This document shows positions 33,946 through 44,674 of a stretch of DNA of 64,000 nt, one piece after another. The translations under genes and the position numbers were made by a program. Numbering within the stretch: position 1 is the first letter of the stretch; the number at the start of each line of letters is the position of its first letter. The notes under the pieces were generated by a model, which saw only the letters and a list, made by a program, of their open reading frames with translations, was not told the DNA's origin and searched no databases. The stretch is from Benincasa hispida (Eukaryota; Streptophyta; Magnoliopsida; Cucurbitales; Cucurbitaceae), in assembly GCF_009727055.1 (NCBI RefSeq), contig NC_052357.1, positions 2,659,226 through 2,723,225 on the forward strand, written 5' to 3'.

Positions 33946-34335
33946 CATGAATCGACAACCGAAATATCACATCCGAATGAGAGGGATCCTTGAGGGACAT
34001 GAAAAGTAATGGTTAAGAAAGGCTTAAGAATTAAAAGTTACTACCTATACCAACAAGGTGCACTTTCCTTTTCGGTGGCTCAATCATAAGAATTCCAAAG
34101 TTAAGCGTGCTTAGCTTAGAGTAATCCTATGTTGGGTGACCTCTTGGGAATTTTCCTAGGATGTATGTGAGTGAGGACAAAGCATGCTGAAAGGACTCGT
34201 GTTGGTTTGTGGGGACAACCTTCACTTCTAAAAAGGCATTCAAGGAAGGGAGGATGACCTAGCTAGGACATAGGGGAAAGTCGGGGCCATCAGGGGCCGA
34301 ATCCGAATTCTGAATCCTAGGCCTGGGGCGTTACA
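33915..34335 (+). repeat. 5S-rRNA-derived Cassandra-like sequence, plus copy
   Basis: Contains AAAGTTAAGCGTGCTTAG and GGGTGACCTCTTGGGAA, the A-box/intermediate and C-box part of plant 5S rRNA in sense orientation (about 34090-34165). A 5S segment inside an LTR-like sequence is the hallmark of Cassandra TRIM retrotransposons. It ends GGGGCGTTACA at 34335, the reverse complement of the gypsy LTR start TGTAACGCCCC at 30849. It is not a functional 5S gene: the 5' half of 5S is not recognisable and the sequence is mutated. Confidence 0.72.
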
Positions 34336-34625
34336 CCTATGCTATGAATCCAACTCTTATTTTCATAGCATAGTTTGGACACTTGGCAAAATTTTTTACT
34401 CAAAACCACTATGCCTCCAACCCTTATAAATTTTCCTTCCTCCAAGGAATAGTTTAGATACTTAGTTAAACCATGCCCCTCCAAGGCTTTTAATTCTAAG
34501 TTATTTTCTCTACTCAATGAATCTGGTGAGAGTTCAAGTGTTACAAATCCATCCTCCTTAGAAAATTTTGTCCTCAAAATTGGATTAAACTGCTAAAGAA
34601 CATTTTATTATTTACTCACCACTAA
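34336..34625. other. Flanking old repeat, no gene
   Basis: Continues the GGACGCATAG-type repeat from 30500 (TATGAATCCAACTC, TATGCCTCCAACCC on the plus strand), showing the 30.6-34.3 kb block was inserted into or rearranged within it. A minus-strand frame of 86 codons has no recognisable domain. Confidence 0.45.
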
Positions 34626-34820
34626 ATATTTACACTCTATGTCTTTAGCTATTTATATTTCCTACAAGTTGGTATTTTTAGTACCAATATTCTTTCCAAC
34701 CTTTTTTTGGACTATCTGGGGCATTTATGGGGCAGTCCTTGCAGCGATGCCCTGACTGCTCACACTAAAAATATCAAGTTGTATGAAATATAAATAGCTA
34801 AAGCCATAGTCTGTAAATAT
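34626..34820. mobile_element. Fold-back element of about 195 bases
   Basis: The two ends form a long imperfect inverted repeat of about 57 bases: ATATTTACACTCTATG and CTTTAGCTATTTATATTTC on the left against the complement of GAAATATAAATAGCTAAAG and CATAGTCTGTAAATAT on the right. It sits beside the remnant of a gypsy LTR. I found no clear target duplication, so the superfamily (Mutator, PIF or other) is open. Confidence 0.7.
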
Positions 34821-34850
34821 GGGCGATGATAAATTCTGAGCTTAACAAAT

Positions 34851-34867
34851 TGGCATTGTTGTCAAGG
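34851..34867 (+). other. Deaminated tRNA-Asp primer-binding site
   Basis: TGGCATTGTTGTCAAGG corresponds to TGGCGCCGTTGCCGGGG with changes that are nearly all C-to-T or G-to-A, as expected from loss of methylated cytosines. The position, four bases after the LTR end, matches gypsy elements 1 and 2. Confidence 0.65.
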
Positions 34868-34999
34868 AAGCCAATTAGTTCTGTTTAGTTAAAGTTTCAT
34901 TTGCGTTAATTTGTTTTCTTTTTGTGTCAGTTAAGCATGACGAATTTCTAAATCAATCTTGGACATCCAAAAGCTAAGTTGCAGGTCTTGACGACGAGG

Positions 35000-35912
35000 T
35001 AAGTAGCCTTGACCGCCACATTGTCGTGTTGACTGCCTTGGTTGACTGCATGACGAAGTAAAGTTTGCAGCAAGGCCGAGGTCACAGTGGAATCCAGTAC
35101 CACATGGTCATTTTGATGAGGGGTATTATGGTCATTTAGACTACGAGCCTCACCATTCTGGGTGGGAGGAGTCCTTTGACCATGGATACCCGAGATGGCA
35201 GCAGAGCTTGGATGGCCAAGATTTCACAACACCACATCAGTTGACTCATGCTTAGTCTTCAGGGTCAGGTAAGTCTTTAGAAGCATTGGTCATGGAGCTT
35301 GCTGACTACACTTTTGAGCTGCAGCAGGACGATCTCCATAGGCAACAGGAGTTTTAGCGCTTCCAACAGGAGAGTCTTTGCCCCGAGGTAGAGGCTTGAA
35401 CTCACTTGCAAAGTTTGAGTGACCTTGTTACTCAACTTGAAAATTTAGTTGGGAGGTCGAACGAGTCATTGCCAGACCATTCCTTAGATTTCCTAGAGGT
35501 TTAGAAGCATGAGGTAGTCTACGTCGGCATGGTGGAGGAGAAGAAACCACTTTTCTAGAGATTCGTTGGTATGATTTTGGAGTTCTTAATTTCTAAACTT
35601 GCTAATAGCTCTCTTCAGTTTCAGCAGAACGTTCAAGCTCAGCTGCAAAGCATGACCGACCATGTTGCCCAGCTGACTGATGTCGTGCAATGATTGGACA
35701 GCATGTTAGAGCAGCCCATTGTCTATACCTTGAAGGCCGACTTTCTCGCAAATTGCTACTGCTCCAATGATGATGAGAACATCACTCCATGCTTCCCAAT
35801 TTGTGAGGCCAAGGAGGATCCCGAGCCTAAACCCAACAACATTCAGGTAATAGTGTTAGAGGTCGAAAGACCTCGCCCTTTTCTAACTCCTAGTATTTCG
35901 TGTATTTTTTAA
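35000..35912 (+). pseudogene. Gypsy 3 gag-like remnant
   Basis: One frame reads FDHGYPRWQQSLDGQDF, then SLEALVMELADYTFELQQDD and LHRQQEF, a Gln-rich coiled segment like the gag C-terminus of this lineage. A short open part (35694-35912) gives MLEQPIVYTLKADFLANCY and an acidic tail. Stops are frequent. No CCHC knuckle is seen. Assignment rests on position after the primer site and on composition, so it is tentative. Confidence 0.5.
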
Positions 35913-37524
35913 TTTTCCTCCTCTAGTCCTCACGAGTCAGTTGATTCCTTTATTTGTTTTGACTCTTTTGAGTCACTTGAGTCTTTTGATTCTTTCTTTT
36001 TACCTTTTTTGTCATATTCCAAAAAATACAAATTCAATCTGTCTGGTTCTCTTTAAAAGATTAGGAGTCATATAGCCTTATCAGGTTATATTAAATCATC
36101 CAAGAAGGGACTAAAGAAATACAAGAATTTATTTGTACCTTGACGGGGGACAGGTCACGTCGAGCAACTGGCATTAAAAATTTTCCCTTCCTAGAGGGAG
36201 CCAGTTGATAAAATTTATTGCTTTTGTAGCTTAGCTTCTTTTTCTTTTGTAGGTTCTTTTCCACTGCCCTAAAAGAAGAAAAAGATCAATTCATGCATGA
36301 GCCCTCATACCACCATCCCATGTGCGAAAACGTCATCATGGGAGGTTTTCTGTTCCTTTGACTCTTTTATTTTATTAGACTTAGATTAGAGATAAATTGG
36401 GGACAATGTATCATTTTAAGTTAGGGGTGGGGTATGTTGTGATAGCTTGAGGTCTTTGAGCATTGTGCTCAGACAATGTTTACGTGCTTGAATTTCTTGC
36501 TTGCACTTTTGCTTGGTTCGTTATGATGAGTAGTTGATGATACACCTTCTTTGTGATTAGGTTTGCATGAAATTATGTTTGAAGAGCATGATCATCATTT
36601 TTAACCTTTTTTTTTTTAAAAAAAAAAAATCTTTTATCTCTCATGCACACCTAAGTTCTTTGTCTAAAGAAATTAGGTATTGCATGCTTAGAATTGTACT
36701 ATGCGGCTTGTACATTTGTTGTCACCCCGAAAGGACTAGGTGATAGTGTTAAGTGACTAAAAGCTCGACTTAGTAATACATTCCTAAGTTTTTTTCGCCA
36801 AACTCTTGTTTTGTATTGTAAGAGCCAAGTGTAGAGTAAATAAAAAGAAATTTTATAAAAGACAAAGCATGTTGTAAAGTAAAAGCAAGTTTGTATGTTA
36901 TTTTGTTAGGGGATTACTCTTTTTTCTTGAAGTTATGATTAATTTGGGGCGACCATGACACCCGTAGTTTCCCTCGGAGCTAAAGTACCCCGAGAAATGA
37001 GTAAGCTTCAGCATCCTGTTAGGAGATGTTACTTGTAGTTGGATGTCTTTCATGTAACCCGTATGGACAAGCCAAAACGAAGGTGACGTGTCTAGACAAG
37101 GATTCCTCTTTTGGGTAAAGTAAAAAAATGAGAAAAAAACCAAAAGAATAATAATAAAAAAAAAGAATAAAAGTTTGGTTTACTTAAGTATGTCGTTGCA
37201 TCGTTGAGTCTAGGAAGCTTAGCTCTTGAACCTTCAAGCCAAAGTAGGGGAAAAACGAATTGAGAGCCTTATAAAACCAATTCGAGTTTTGCAGGCTTAA
37301 TTAGTGGGACTTTGGACTCACTCATACATGAATAGAGTAGAATTGTTTTTAAAATGTGCTTCATTTATTGATTGTGATCGAATTTCATTTTTTATTGCAA
37401 ATCTTATCCTTAGAGACTGTTGAGATTAGAGTAACGACCTTTATGATTGAGAAGGCATATACTTTTTGTGTGAATCTGTGATTCTACTTGCTCGAGGATG
37501 ATCAAGAATTAAGTTGGGGATGTT
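35913..37524 (+). other. Gypsy 3 3' non-coding region
   Basis: No gene recognised. It includes AATTGGGGACAATGTAT and AAGTTAGGGGTGGGG (36395-36435), typical of the stretch between pol and the 3' LTR of Athila-like elements, and a motif at about 37035-37085 (TTGGATGTC, then GACAAGCCAAAACGAAG) shared with gypsy element 2. Ends in the polypurine tract before 37525. Confidence 0.6.
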
Positions 37525-40349
37525 TGATAGCACAAAATATGTTTTATTTTCCTCTTCTTAATTCTAGGTCGTTACTATGTTTATTAGGTGTTTTTATAGG
37601 TATCGAGCATATTGGAGGTGGAATCAATTGTTACGAGCTATTCGGTGTTAATTTATAGTAACTAGGAGCTAATTTGAGCAACCAGGATTCAAAAGCATTT
37701 AACAATTACCTATACACGGGCTTCTAGCCCCCTTCCCTCTCTTATCTCTTCCTTTTTCTTATTTGGGTGTTCATTATGTAATTAATCGAGTAGATTCGAG
37801 GTTATAGCTTCTCATTCTCTACAAGAAGGTAAATTTTTGGTTTTCTAGCTTAGGGATTTGGAGGAACCCAATATTATTTTGGGAGATTCTTAATTTATGA
37901 TGTATATGACCTTGCTTATGGATTCTCACTCTGAATTTATTGATTATATACTGCATTTTCATGTATTTGATTTACAATCAATACTTGTTTATGTATTTCC
38001 ATGCTTAAGTTTAACCTTGATTAAGGCAATGAACCATAGGAAGCAAGAGATTAGATTAACGTGCTTAGTTATGGTTAATCGGACTAGGTAATGCTTTAAT
38101 TGTTGGGTTTTATGTCCTAAAACTTATGGTATGTAAACAATGGAGCTTATGTTGATAATTCAATAAAGGTGTTTTTGAATAAATTTATTGCTTGAATAGA
38201 AATCCAATAAACCTAAAAGTCCCTTGACTATTGGATGAGTACTTGAACTTTATGTGGAGACATAAAGGTGGATCAGGTTTGAGTATTAGATTAAATGATC
38301 TATAGTACATGGATAAGGTTGGGTACCTTATTCTGGTAACACTATTGGATACGGCCCGCTCTGTAGTTGTTACAAGGAGTTGTAAAGTGCTACAAACGTA
38401 TTAATCCTAATTTGTTCATGTTGGACATGAGAAGTAGGGGTGTCCTTGTGCAAAAGAGTTTGTACAAGATCGGACCACGAAATGAGTCACTTTTACTTTA
38501 TAATGTTGTTTACTGTTTAAGACTGACTATTTCAAAGTGATGACCTAGGTAACTTGACCTTAATCCTGAGCTAACTATGAACTCCTGTTTATCTGGGATT
38601 GCCCTTAGATTTGCATAGGTGAGGGTTGGCTCAATATGACTAACATTTCAGGGGTAAGACTGGATAGATAGCTGGAGACATAGGGTGCAAGAGGGAATTC
38701 ACTCTTACCCGCTTTAAGGATAGTAGAGAGGTTATTCCCTTAAGTACTGATTCTGGGGCTTGAACAAGGGATCCCACCCTTTCATTTGGCATAAAATGGA
38801 CTCGGTTTTGTGATTGGATCACAAAACAATTATTCATTAGGGGATCAGTGGGGACTTAAGTAACAAGAGGTAATTTTGGGGGTAAGATAGAGATTTGACC
38901 CAACCGTTATTACGAACAACCTGTGAAGGGTTAACTTACTAATCATGGTTATATCGAGTGGACATAATATATCTCCAGTGAGCGGTGTTTAACTATGGGC
39001 TTTAGTGGAATGACCTATTAGTTAATGAATGGGGTTAGATCAATCTAATGAATTTAGCCGATTAATCTCAGATCGTTGGAGCCCATGATTTGTAGGTTCA
39101 TGAGGTCCCCCTATTAGCTCTGAAATGGATTAGCTCTAGAGTAGCGTGATAATTTAATTTGAAACGTTCAAAATAGAATCAAACAAAATTGGAGAAAATA
39201 TATTTACATATGATTTAAATATATGAAGATGAATTTGTGTACAAATTAATTTAATATTGGATATTAAATTAATTAGAATTATTTAAATTGTTTAAATAAT
39301 TATTTATTAATTTTATTAGAAAATTAATTGGGTAAAATTATAAATTTTGATTTTAGAAATAAAATATGTATTTAAAAATCAAAATAGAATTTGGAAATTG
39401 AAAAAATCACACAAACTTGAGAAAAATGGGTTTTTCAAGTCATCTTCAAAGTATCTTACATGAAACCCACCTTCTTCTTTGGTTACTCCAAGCATGAGCT
39501 GCATCCATGCAGCACATCTCTTTACATGATAGTTCTGCAATATATTAAAGAGATTGGAGTGAAGAAATGAAGGAGGAACCGACTGATTTTTTGCTGAAAA
39601 ATTCGGATGAAGAAGGTGTTCTTCAATGAGTTCGTTCAGTGAGCTTTCTCCATATTCCCTTTGATTCCAGCTTATTTTGAGTCCACAACTCAATCTAGAG
39701 CACCAAGAAGATAGTAAGGAAGATCTTGTGGTGGTCTACACAAGGATTTGAAAAATTTAGCAACTGGAAATAGAGATTTTGATGGTTTGGCCAAGGTATG
39801 TTCTTGAAACCCATTATACTCTATTTTAGCATGTTTCTTTTCACCAAAATTAATGAATTAGAGTGCTTATGGATCCTGAATTCTTCTACTACATGATGGT
39901 GTTGATCCAACATTAATCAATCTTGATGTGAAAATCGTATTGAACGAGTTAATTAGACAGTGGAAGTTAATTAGTTCGTCCTAGCATATCCCTAGAACTT
40001 AATGCGATTGGCTAATATGATTAGAATGGGTTCATCTTCTCATGCTAGTTAATTTGATAATAAGGACGGTTAGTTAGGGTTCTAATTAATTTGGGCATAA
40101 GCAAGGAGTTTAAGTCATATGTCATGGTTCAATGATCTTAATTGCATTGAGTGAATTCATTCCTTTGAGCTAGGACATCTCGATTGATTGCACTTCTATC
40201 TTGAGCTTCAAGGAACTAATCTTCTACACTTCCCTGTGGTTCGAGCTTGCCGCTTGTACTACCAGTTAGTATAAGTAGTTCGTTCGACGATTTCTAAATA
40301 TTATTTGTCTAGCAAGGGTTTATAGGCGACGATAAATTCCGAGCTAGCA
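37525..40349 (+). repeat. 3' LTR of gypsy element 3, split by a copia solo LTR
   Basis: Starts TGATAGCACAAAATATG after the polypurine tract and ends GAGCTAGCA. Removing the inserted copia LTR and one target copy leaves about 1.0 kb. The last 25 bases match the 5' LTR remnant before 34848. The short open frame at 37897-38091 is not supported as a gene. Confidence 0.75.
38101..39912 (+). mobile_element. Copia solo LTR (family B), TSD TTAAT
   Basis: A complete 1812-base LTR, TGTTGGGTTTTATG to TTGATCCAACA, with exact duplication TTAAT at 38096-38100 and 39913-39917. It is the reference copy for LTR family B in this window. The internal region was removed by LTR-LTR recombination. A minus-strand frame at 39379-39693 (104 codons) lies in the LTR and has no recognisable domain. 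Confidence 0.93.
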
Positions 40350-40890
40350 TAAGAAAAAAATTACTCTAAGAGAAGAGTATAGCTAAGGCATCCGCATCTA
40401 GCGCCAACCTTGTAGATTCAGAGAAAGAAGATGAGGTTGTGCCTCTTGTTGGATATAGTGAAAGAAAGTGAAAGTTTAGGGGGAGGTTTAAAATATAAAA
40501 TGGATTTAATTCTGTAGATTAAATTAATTGTTTAGAAACTTTCAAATTGAGTTGAAACTTCAAATTAAAATGATGTTTCATGTACAAATTTAATATGTAT
40601 GAAAGTTAAATTAGTAGTTTTTTCAATTTGAATGAGTTATGTTTGATTTTTGTCAATTAATAACTCAATTGAGTCAAATTTGACAAATGATTCAATTTTT
40701 GTAGTTATTTGATTTGATTTTATAATTTAGAGAGTTACTAAGTTGCTAGCCTATAAATTAGCAACTTGGTTCTTCATTTATACCCCATTCCAAATTAAAG
40801 AGTTCTCTCATTTCTTTATTTCTTTCTTTTGTTCTTGAGTTGTGTTGAGAGCAAGTATCCAAGGGTTTTGCCAGATTTGAGTAGTTCAAG
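40350..40890 (+). repeat. Probable LTR fragment with TATA motif
   Basis: No protein frame. CCTATAAATTAGCAACTTGG at about 40750 followed by TTCTTCATTTATACCCC looks like an LTR promoter and transcript start; GTTGTGTTGAGAGCAAG follows. The same unit resumes at 42861 beyond the inserted solo LTR (proved by the GTTGC duplication). I could not name its family. Confidence 0.4.
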
Positions 40891-40895
40891 GTTGC

Positions 40896-42855
40896 TACTG
40901 ACGGGGAGAAATGTATGTTATTATAGGCCTTTCATTTAGAATTATGAAGGTTGATAAGAAGAATATGCGGCAATTATACTAAGAATTCATGAGAAAGTGA
41001 GCTTGCGACGATCAGCAATGAAAATCTCAAGTAACCCACTATTATGCATTATTTTGCATCAAGATATCTATTTTTGTAGCTATCGCAGGAATCGATCGCA
41101 TGTGGTGAATCTCACCATCACAGAGGCGATCGCATACGTTCAACGCATGGATGTTGCGGCCATTAACTGCATGCGTCCATCGCATAGAGGTTGCGGCTAC
41201 AGAGTAATAACCATAATAGAGGGATGAACGCAAGGGTGGTGGAATGCGATGATACTTTGGAAACCAAGCATGAACACATACCTCGGGAGTATCAAAAGGT
41301 GATGTTGACATTTCACCTACCACGCCATTAGTAGTAAAGATTCATAGTAGGTCCATCACGCCGTTAGTAGCAAAATTTCAGAGAATGACCATTAATGCTG
41401 TCGGCGATCGAGCTCTAAAAATAGAAGCCTTGGAGCCCAACTTCAAAGTATCCGAGCTTCTGCCTTAGGGCAGATCCTTGTGATCCAGACGAAAGCGTGA
41501 GAAGATATTCTTGAGAGTTCTTCATTCCTTCTACATTCCGAGTGACGACCGAAGCTTCGTCGGAGATAGATCTCGAGAGAGATTACTCCACCACTCACCC
41601 ATGGCACCATCGGCAGCCTTGACACACATCTAATGGAAGCAAGACATTGCCCATTTAGCCCTCCATATCTCCTCCATATCTCTTCTATCTCTGTGTTGTA
41701 TTGCATTGTGGCTTAAGAGATTAATACATATTGTGATCAATGCATTTCTCTATTTCCTTTGATTCCATCTTCGTTTACTTCTTTTTATCATCCTTTACTT
41801 TCATTGCAACGACTAAGTAAGATTATTAGAGTATCACATACTTAATCATGCGGCATAGATATATGAAGTATGTAGCAAACCACCGAGAGGTATGCGTTGC
41901 ATGGGTATTGTAAGAAAATCCTATTTGTTTAGTGTGAGGCTGTAGTAACGCTTGTCTATGAGCTGATCAACGACGACTAAATGCCTGAGAGGGTAAGTAG
42001 TGGAACGCATTAAGCAAAGTAAGTAGTGCTCCTAAAGATAGGAAATTTTACGTCAACCATGCTTTATGTGATTACCTTGTCTTATGAGGGCATCATTCAT
42101 CATTTGGGCATACTTGGGAGAGTAGTCTAAAAACTAAATCTAGGCTTGAGAGAGTCAGATTGGAACGCATAAGCAAGAATAGAAGCTTAAGAATAAGTTC
42201 TGTTTGCTATTAAACAACGTATGCACCTTATAGATAGGATATGAAAGTATGCGGTCACATCGCATGCGTACAGAAGTAGGATACGGTGGTATGCGGTCAC
42301 CTTGTTTATATGTGGGAGCACGTGAGAAAGAATAGAAACTTAGACATAAGTCCTATCGACACTATCGCATATGCATCACATGCGTCTTAGTCAATTGTGT
42401 ATAACATAACCGCATAACTTGTGCTGGTTGGGGTTACCCTTGTGATCAAGCTTATTGATGCAGTGAAGTCATCCCCTCCACCATTTTATCTATTTTCCCA
42501 TACCTTATTACGCGTTAACAGTTGTTGTGTCTCTAACTCTCATAGTCAGACTTCCATTGCTTAATCTGTTTAGTTAGGAGTAGGAGTAACGCATAGCCCT
42601 TAAACTTCAATATTCTTTTATTCTTCACTACAACACATTATTTCATAACATTTAGCTACAAGTCCCTGAGTTCGACCTCTGATCACCCCGAGAAACTTGT
42701 GATCTCGTTATACTTAGCGAGAGAGCAAGAAAACTTGTGGCTGGAACATAGGGTCATCCGACGCATATTGCATATCCCTTAGTCCAATGCATGACCAGCG
42801 ACGCGTGGAGAATGAACAATGAACGCATATTTATTTACTCAATTTCCACACATCA
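40896..42855 (+). mobile_element. Gypsy-type solo LTR, TSD GTTGC
   Basis: A 1960-base LTR flanked by GTTGC at 40891-40895 and 42856-42860. It starts TACTGACGGGGAGAAATG, which aligns without gaps to TGATAACGGGCAGAAATG of gypsy element 2 (the TG has become TA), and ends CACACATCA. Near 42665 it shares TCCCTGAGTTCGACC with the 3' parts of the other LTRs of this group. Rich in GCAT/CGAT words such as ATCGCATGCG, as in gypsy 2. Confidence 0.85.
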
Positions 42856-42860
42856 GTTGC

Positions 42861-43150
42861 AGTTCTACTAGAGTTAGTCGTTGTATTCTGCTGAGACGAT
42901 CGTTGAAGTCTGCTTGCAGCCTGTGCAGAGCGAATAATTATCTTCAGGATATCGCTTACCAGAAGCGTGCCTCGACTACTTTTTGAGTCTCAAAAGGTTT
43001 TGAAGTTCTTTCATGTCTTTGGTTCATATTTAAGCCTTGTTACACCATATGGATTTTGTTTGAACTTGAATATTATACATTGAGTGTATTGTTTCTAGTA
43101 ATTGAGGTGTAATCAGTTTGCTAAATGAGGTGTAAGCCTTGTTTCTAGTA
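42861..43150 (+). repeat. Continuation of LTR-like fragment
   Basis: Second half of the unit at 40350-40890. Contains GGTGTAATCAG / GGTGTAAGCC short direct repeats and no coding sequence. Right boundary against the next LTR fragment is approximate. Confidence 0.35.
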
Positions 43151-44183
43151 AATCAGGAACCAGCATAAGGTTGTTTCTATCTCTAGAAATACTTCTTATT
43201 TTGCTTAGTGAGATCTGCAACTACTTACCCTCTCGAGCAGTTGATTATAGTTACTTGACTCAATGAGTGATCATAGGCAAGTATCTATATAGTCATAAAC
43301 TAAGCAAACATGATTAACCCTTGAAGATTCAACTTAGCTCATAACATTCAACTTCCCCCTTACTCTGTAGAGATTAGTTACTCACGGTAAATGCAAAATT
43401 GATGATAAAGATAAAGGAGATAATGAAAGTGGTCATGATGATATATAGATAGAAATACAATTGTTGTTTACAAAATGATTAATTTCTTAAAGTCACAATG
43501 CAATACAACAGTAAAGATAAGAAGAAAATGATGGAATGTTAGTTCTTAGCAATCTCTTGCGTCAAACAGATGTAATACCAAGGCTACTGATGACAAAATG
43601 GTAGTATAAAGCGGATGAGGCCTTCTCAAGCTCTTACTCCGATGAAATTTTGATTGTAAGGCGGAAGGGGTTTTTTAAAGTGAAGGACTCTCAGGGAAAT
43701 GCTCGATTATGCTCTTGCTTGGGATCACAGAATTCTAACTAAGACAAAAATCTGGATACTTTGACATTGGCGTCAAGGCTCTATTTATAGAGCCACCTAT
43801 TGACAACTTTGGGGATCCCGCAATGGTTAGTCGCTATCCCTGACTAGGTAAATGAGAATGTCAATGCTACTATCATGGTCATCATTATGGGTTGTGGCAG
43901 AATATCCATTGGGATTATATCAGAGATCCCAAGGCATGTGATCAACCATTTCTTCATTAGGTGCGAGTTCGGCGCATGTGGACAGTTTCTGCGATCAACT
44001 ACAAAATATAATACTTCGGTGCAGATTAACTCATGATATGCAGTCAACGAGGATTTTAAACGTACTTCAGCGCAAGTATATTTTCTAGCATGAATTCCTA
44101 GTATTATAAATGCATATTTTGCTTATCTAACCTCATTATTCTAAGTAAAATACTACAATAACTTGTATTTCTACAAGTTATTA
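43150..44183 (-). repeat. Gypsy-type LTR fragment (family E), minus strand
   Basis: The right end carries the family E start on the minus strand (TAATAACTTGTA, loop GAAA, TACAAGTTATT), with TG changed to TA. A minus-strand TATA motif (CTATAAATAG) lies near 43783-43792. Resembles the copy at 23040-25287 around TCTCTAGAA. The left end is missing and its boundary is estimated. Confidence 0.65.
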
Positions 44184-44674
44184 GTATACTCTAGCCATAT
44201 TTCACCTAGTAGCCCTCTGATCGCCTAAGCGATGCTACTGAAACACATTCACGTAGCATGGGAAAAATCATCTCTCAGGTACAAGACTCAGTAATTTGGA
44301 ATCACTTTTCAAAAACCATTTACAAAAGCATAGTTCATATTAAATTTCTGTTACTCATCGAATTCACCATCACAGGTTTACTTATAAAACCAAACAAATC
44401 ATGGTAAAATAAAATCAAATTCCACGTTTTCATAAATCCAATTCATATAAAGTCAACCATAACTCTGAAATCATTATTCAAAGCATTTTTGTAATCATAA
44501 TCAAGTAAAATAGATCATGCTAACACAATTCACAAATCATTGCATACTATCACATTTATATAATTTTATATCAAATACTCAAAATAAAATCACTCACAGT
44601 TAATCGGATTCCTCGGATTTCTAGTTCCTCCGACTCCCATTTATCCTAAAACTATATTGATAATCCCCTGGTTT
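44184..44674. other. Unassigned AT-rich flank
   Basis: No gene or named repeat. The CACTCACAGTTAATCGG segment near 44595 resembles CACTCACAGTTAACCG near 29007, so both may derive from the same old repeat family on the minus strand. Confidence 0.35.

Larger units (their letters stand above)
34821..40349 (+). mobile_element. Gypsy element 3, pol-less, 5' LTR nearly lost
   Basis: A 27-base 5' LTR remnant (34821-34847, GGGCGATGATAAATTCTGAG and on to CA) matches the end of the 3' LTR near 40326-40349. Then come a decayed tRNA-Asp primer site, a gag-like region and a 3' non-coding region with polypurine tract (AAGTTGGGGATG). The 3' LTR is 37525-40349, containing a copia solo LTR. The interior is only 2.7 kb and I see no reverse transcriptase or integrase, so it is a deleted or non-autonomous Athila-like element. 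Confidence 0.75.

Noticed and set aside
34090..34165. Possible 5S rRNA gene
   Set aside because: Only the 3' half is recognisable, mutated and embedded in an LTR-like repeat with a second inverted copy; a Cassandra-like element fits better.
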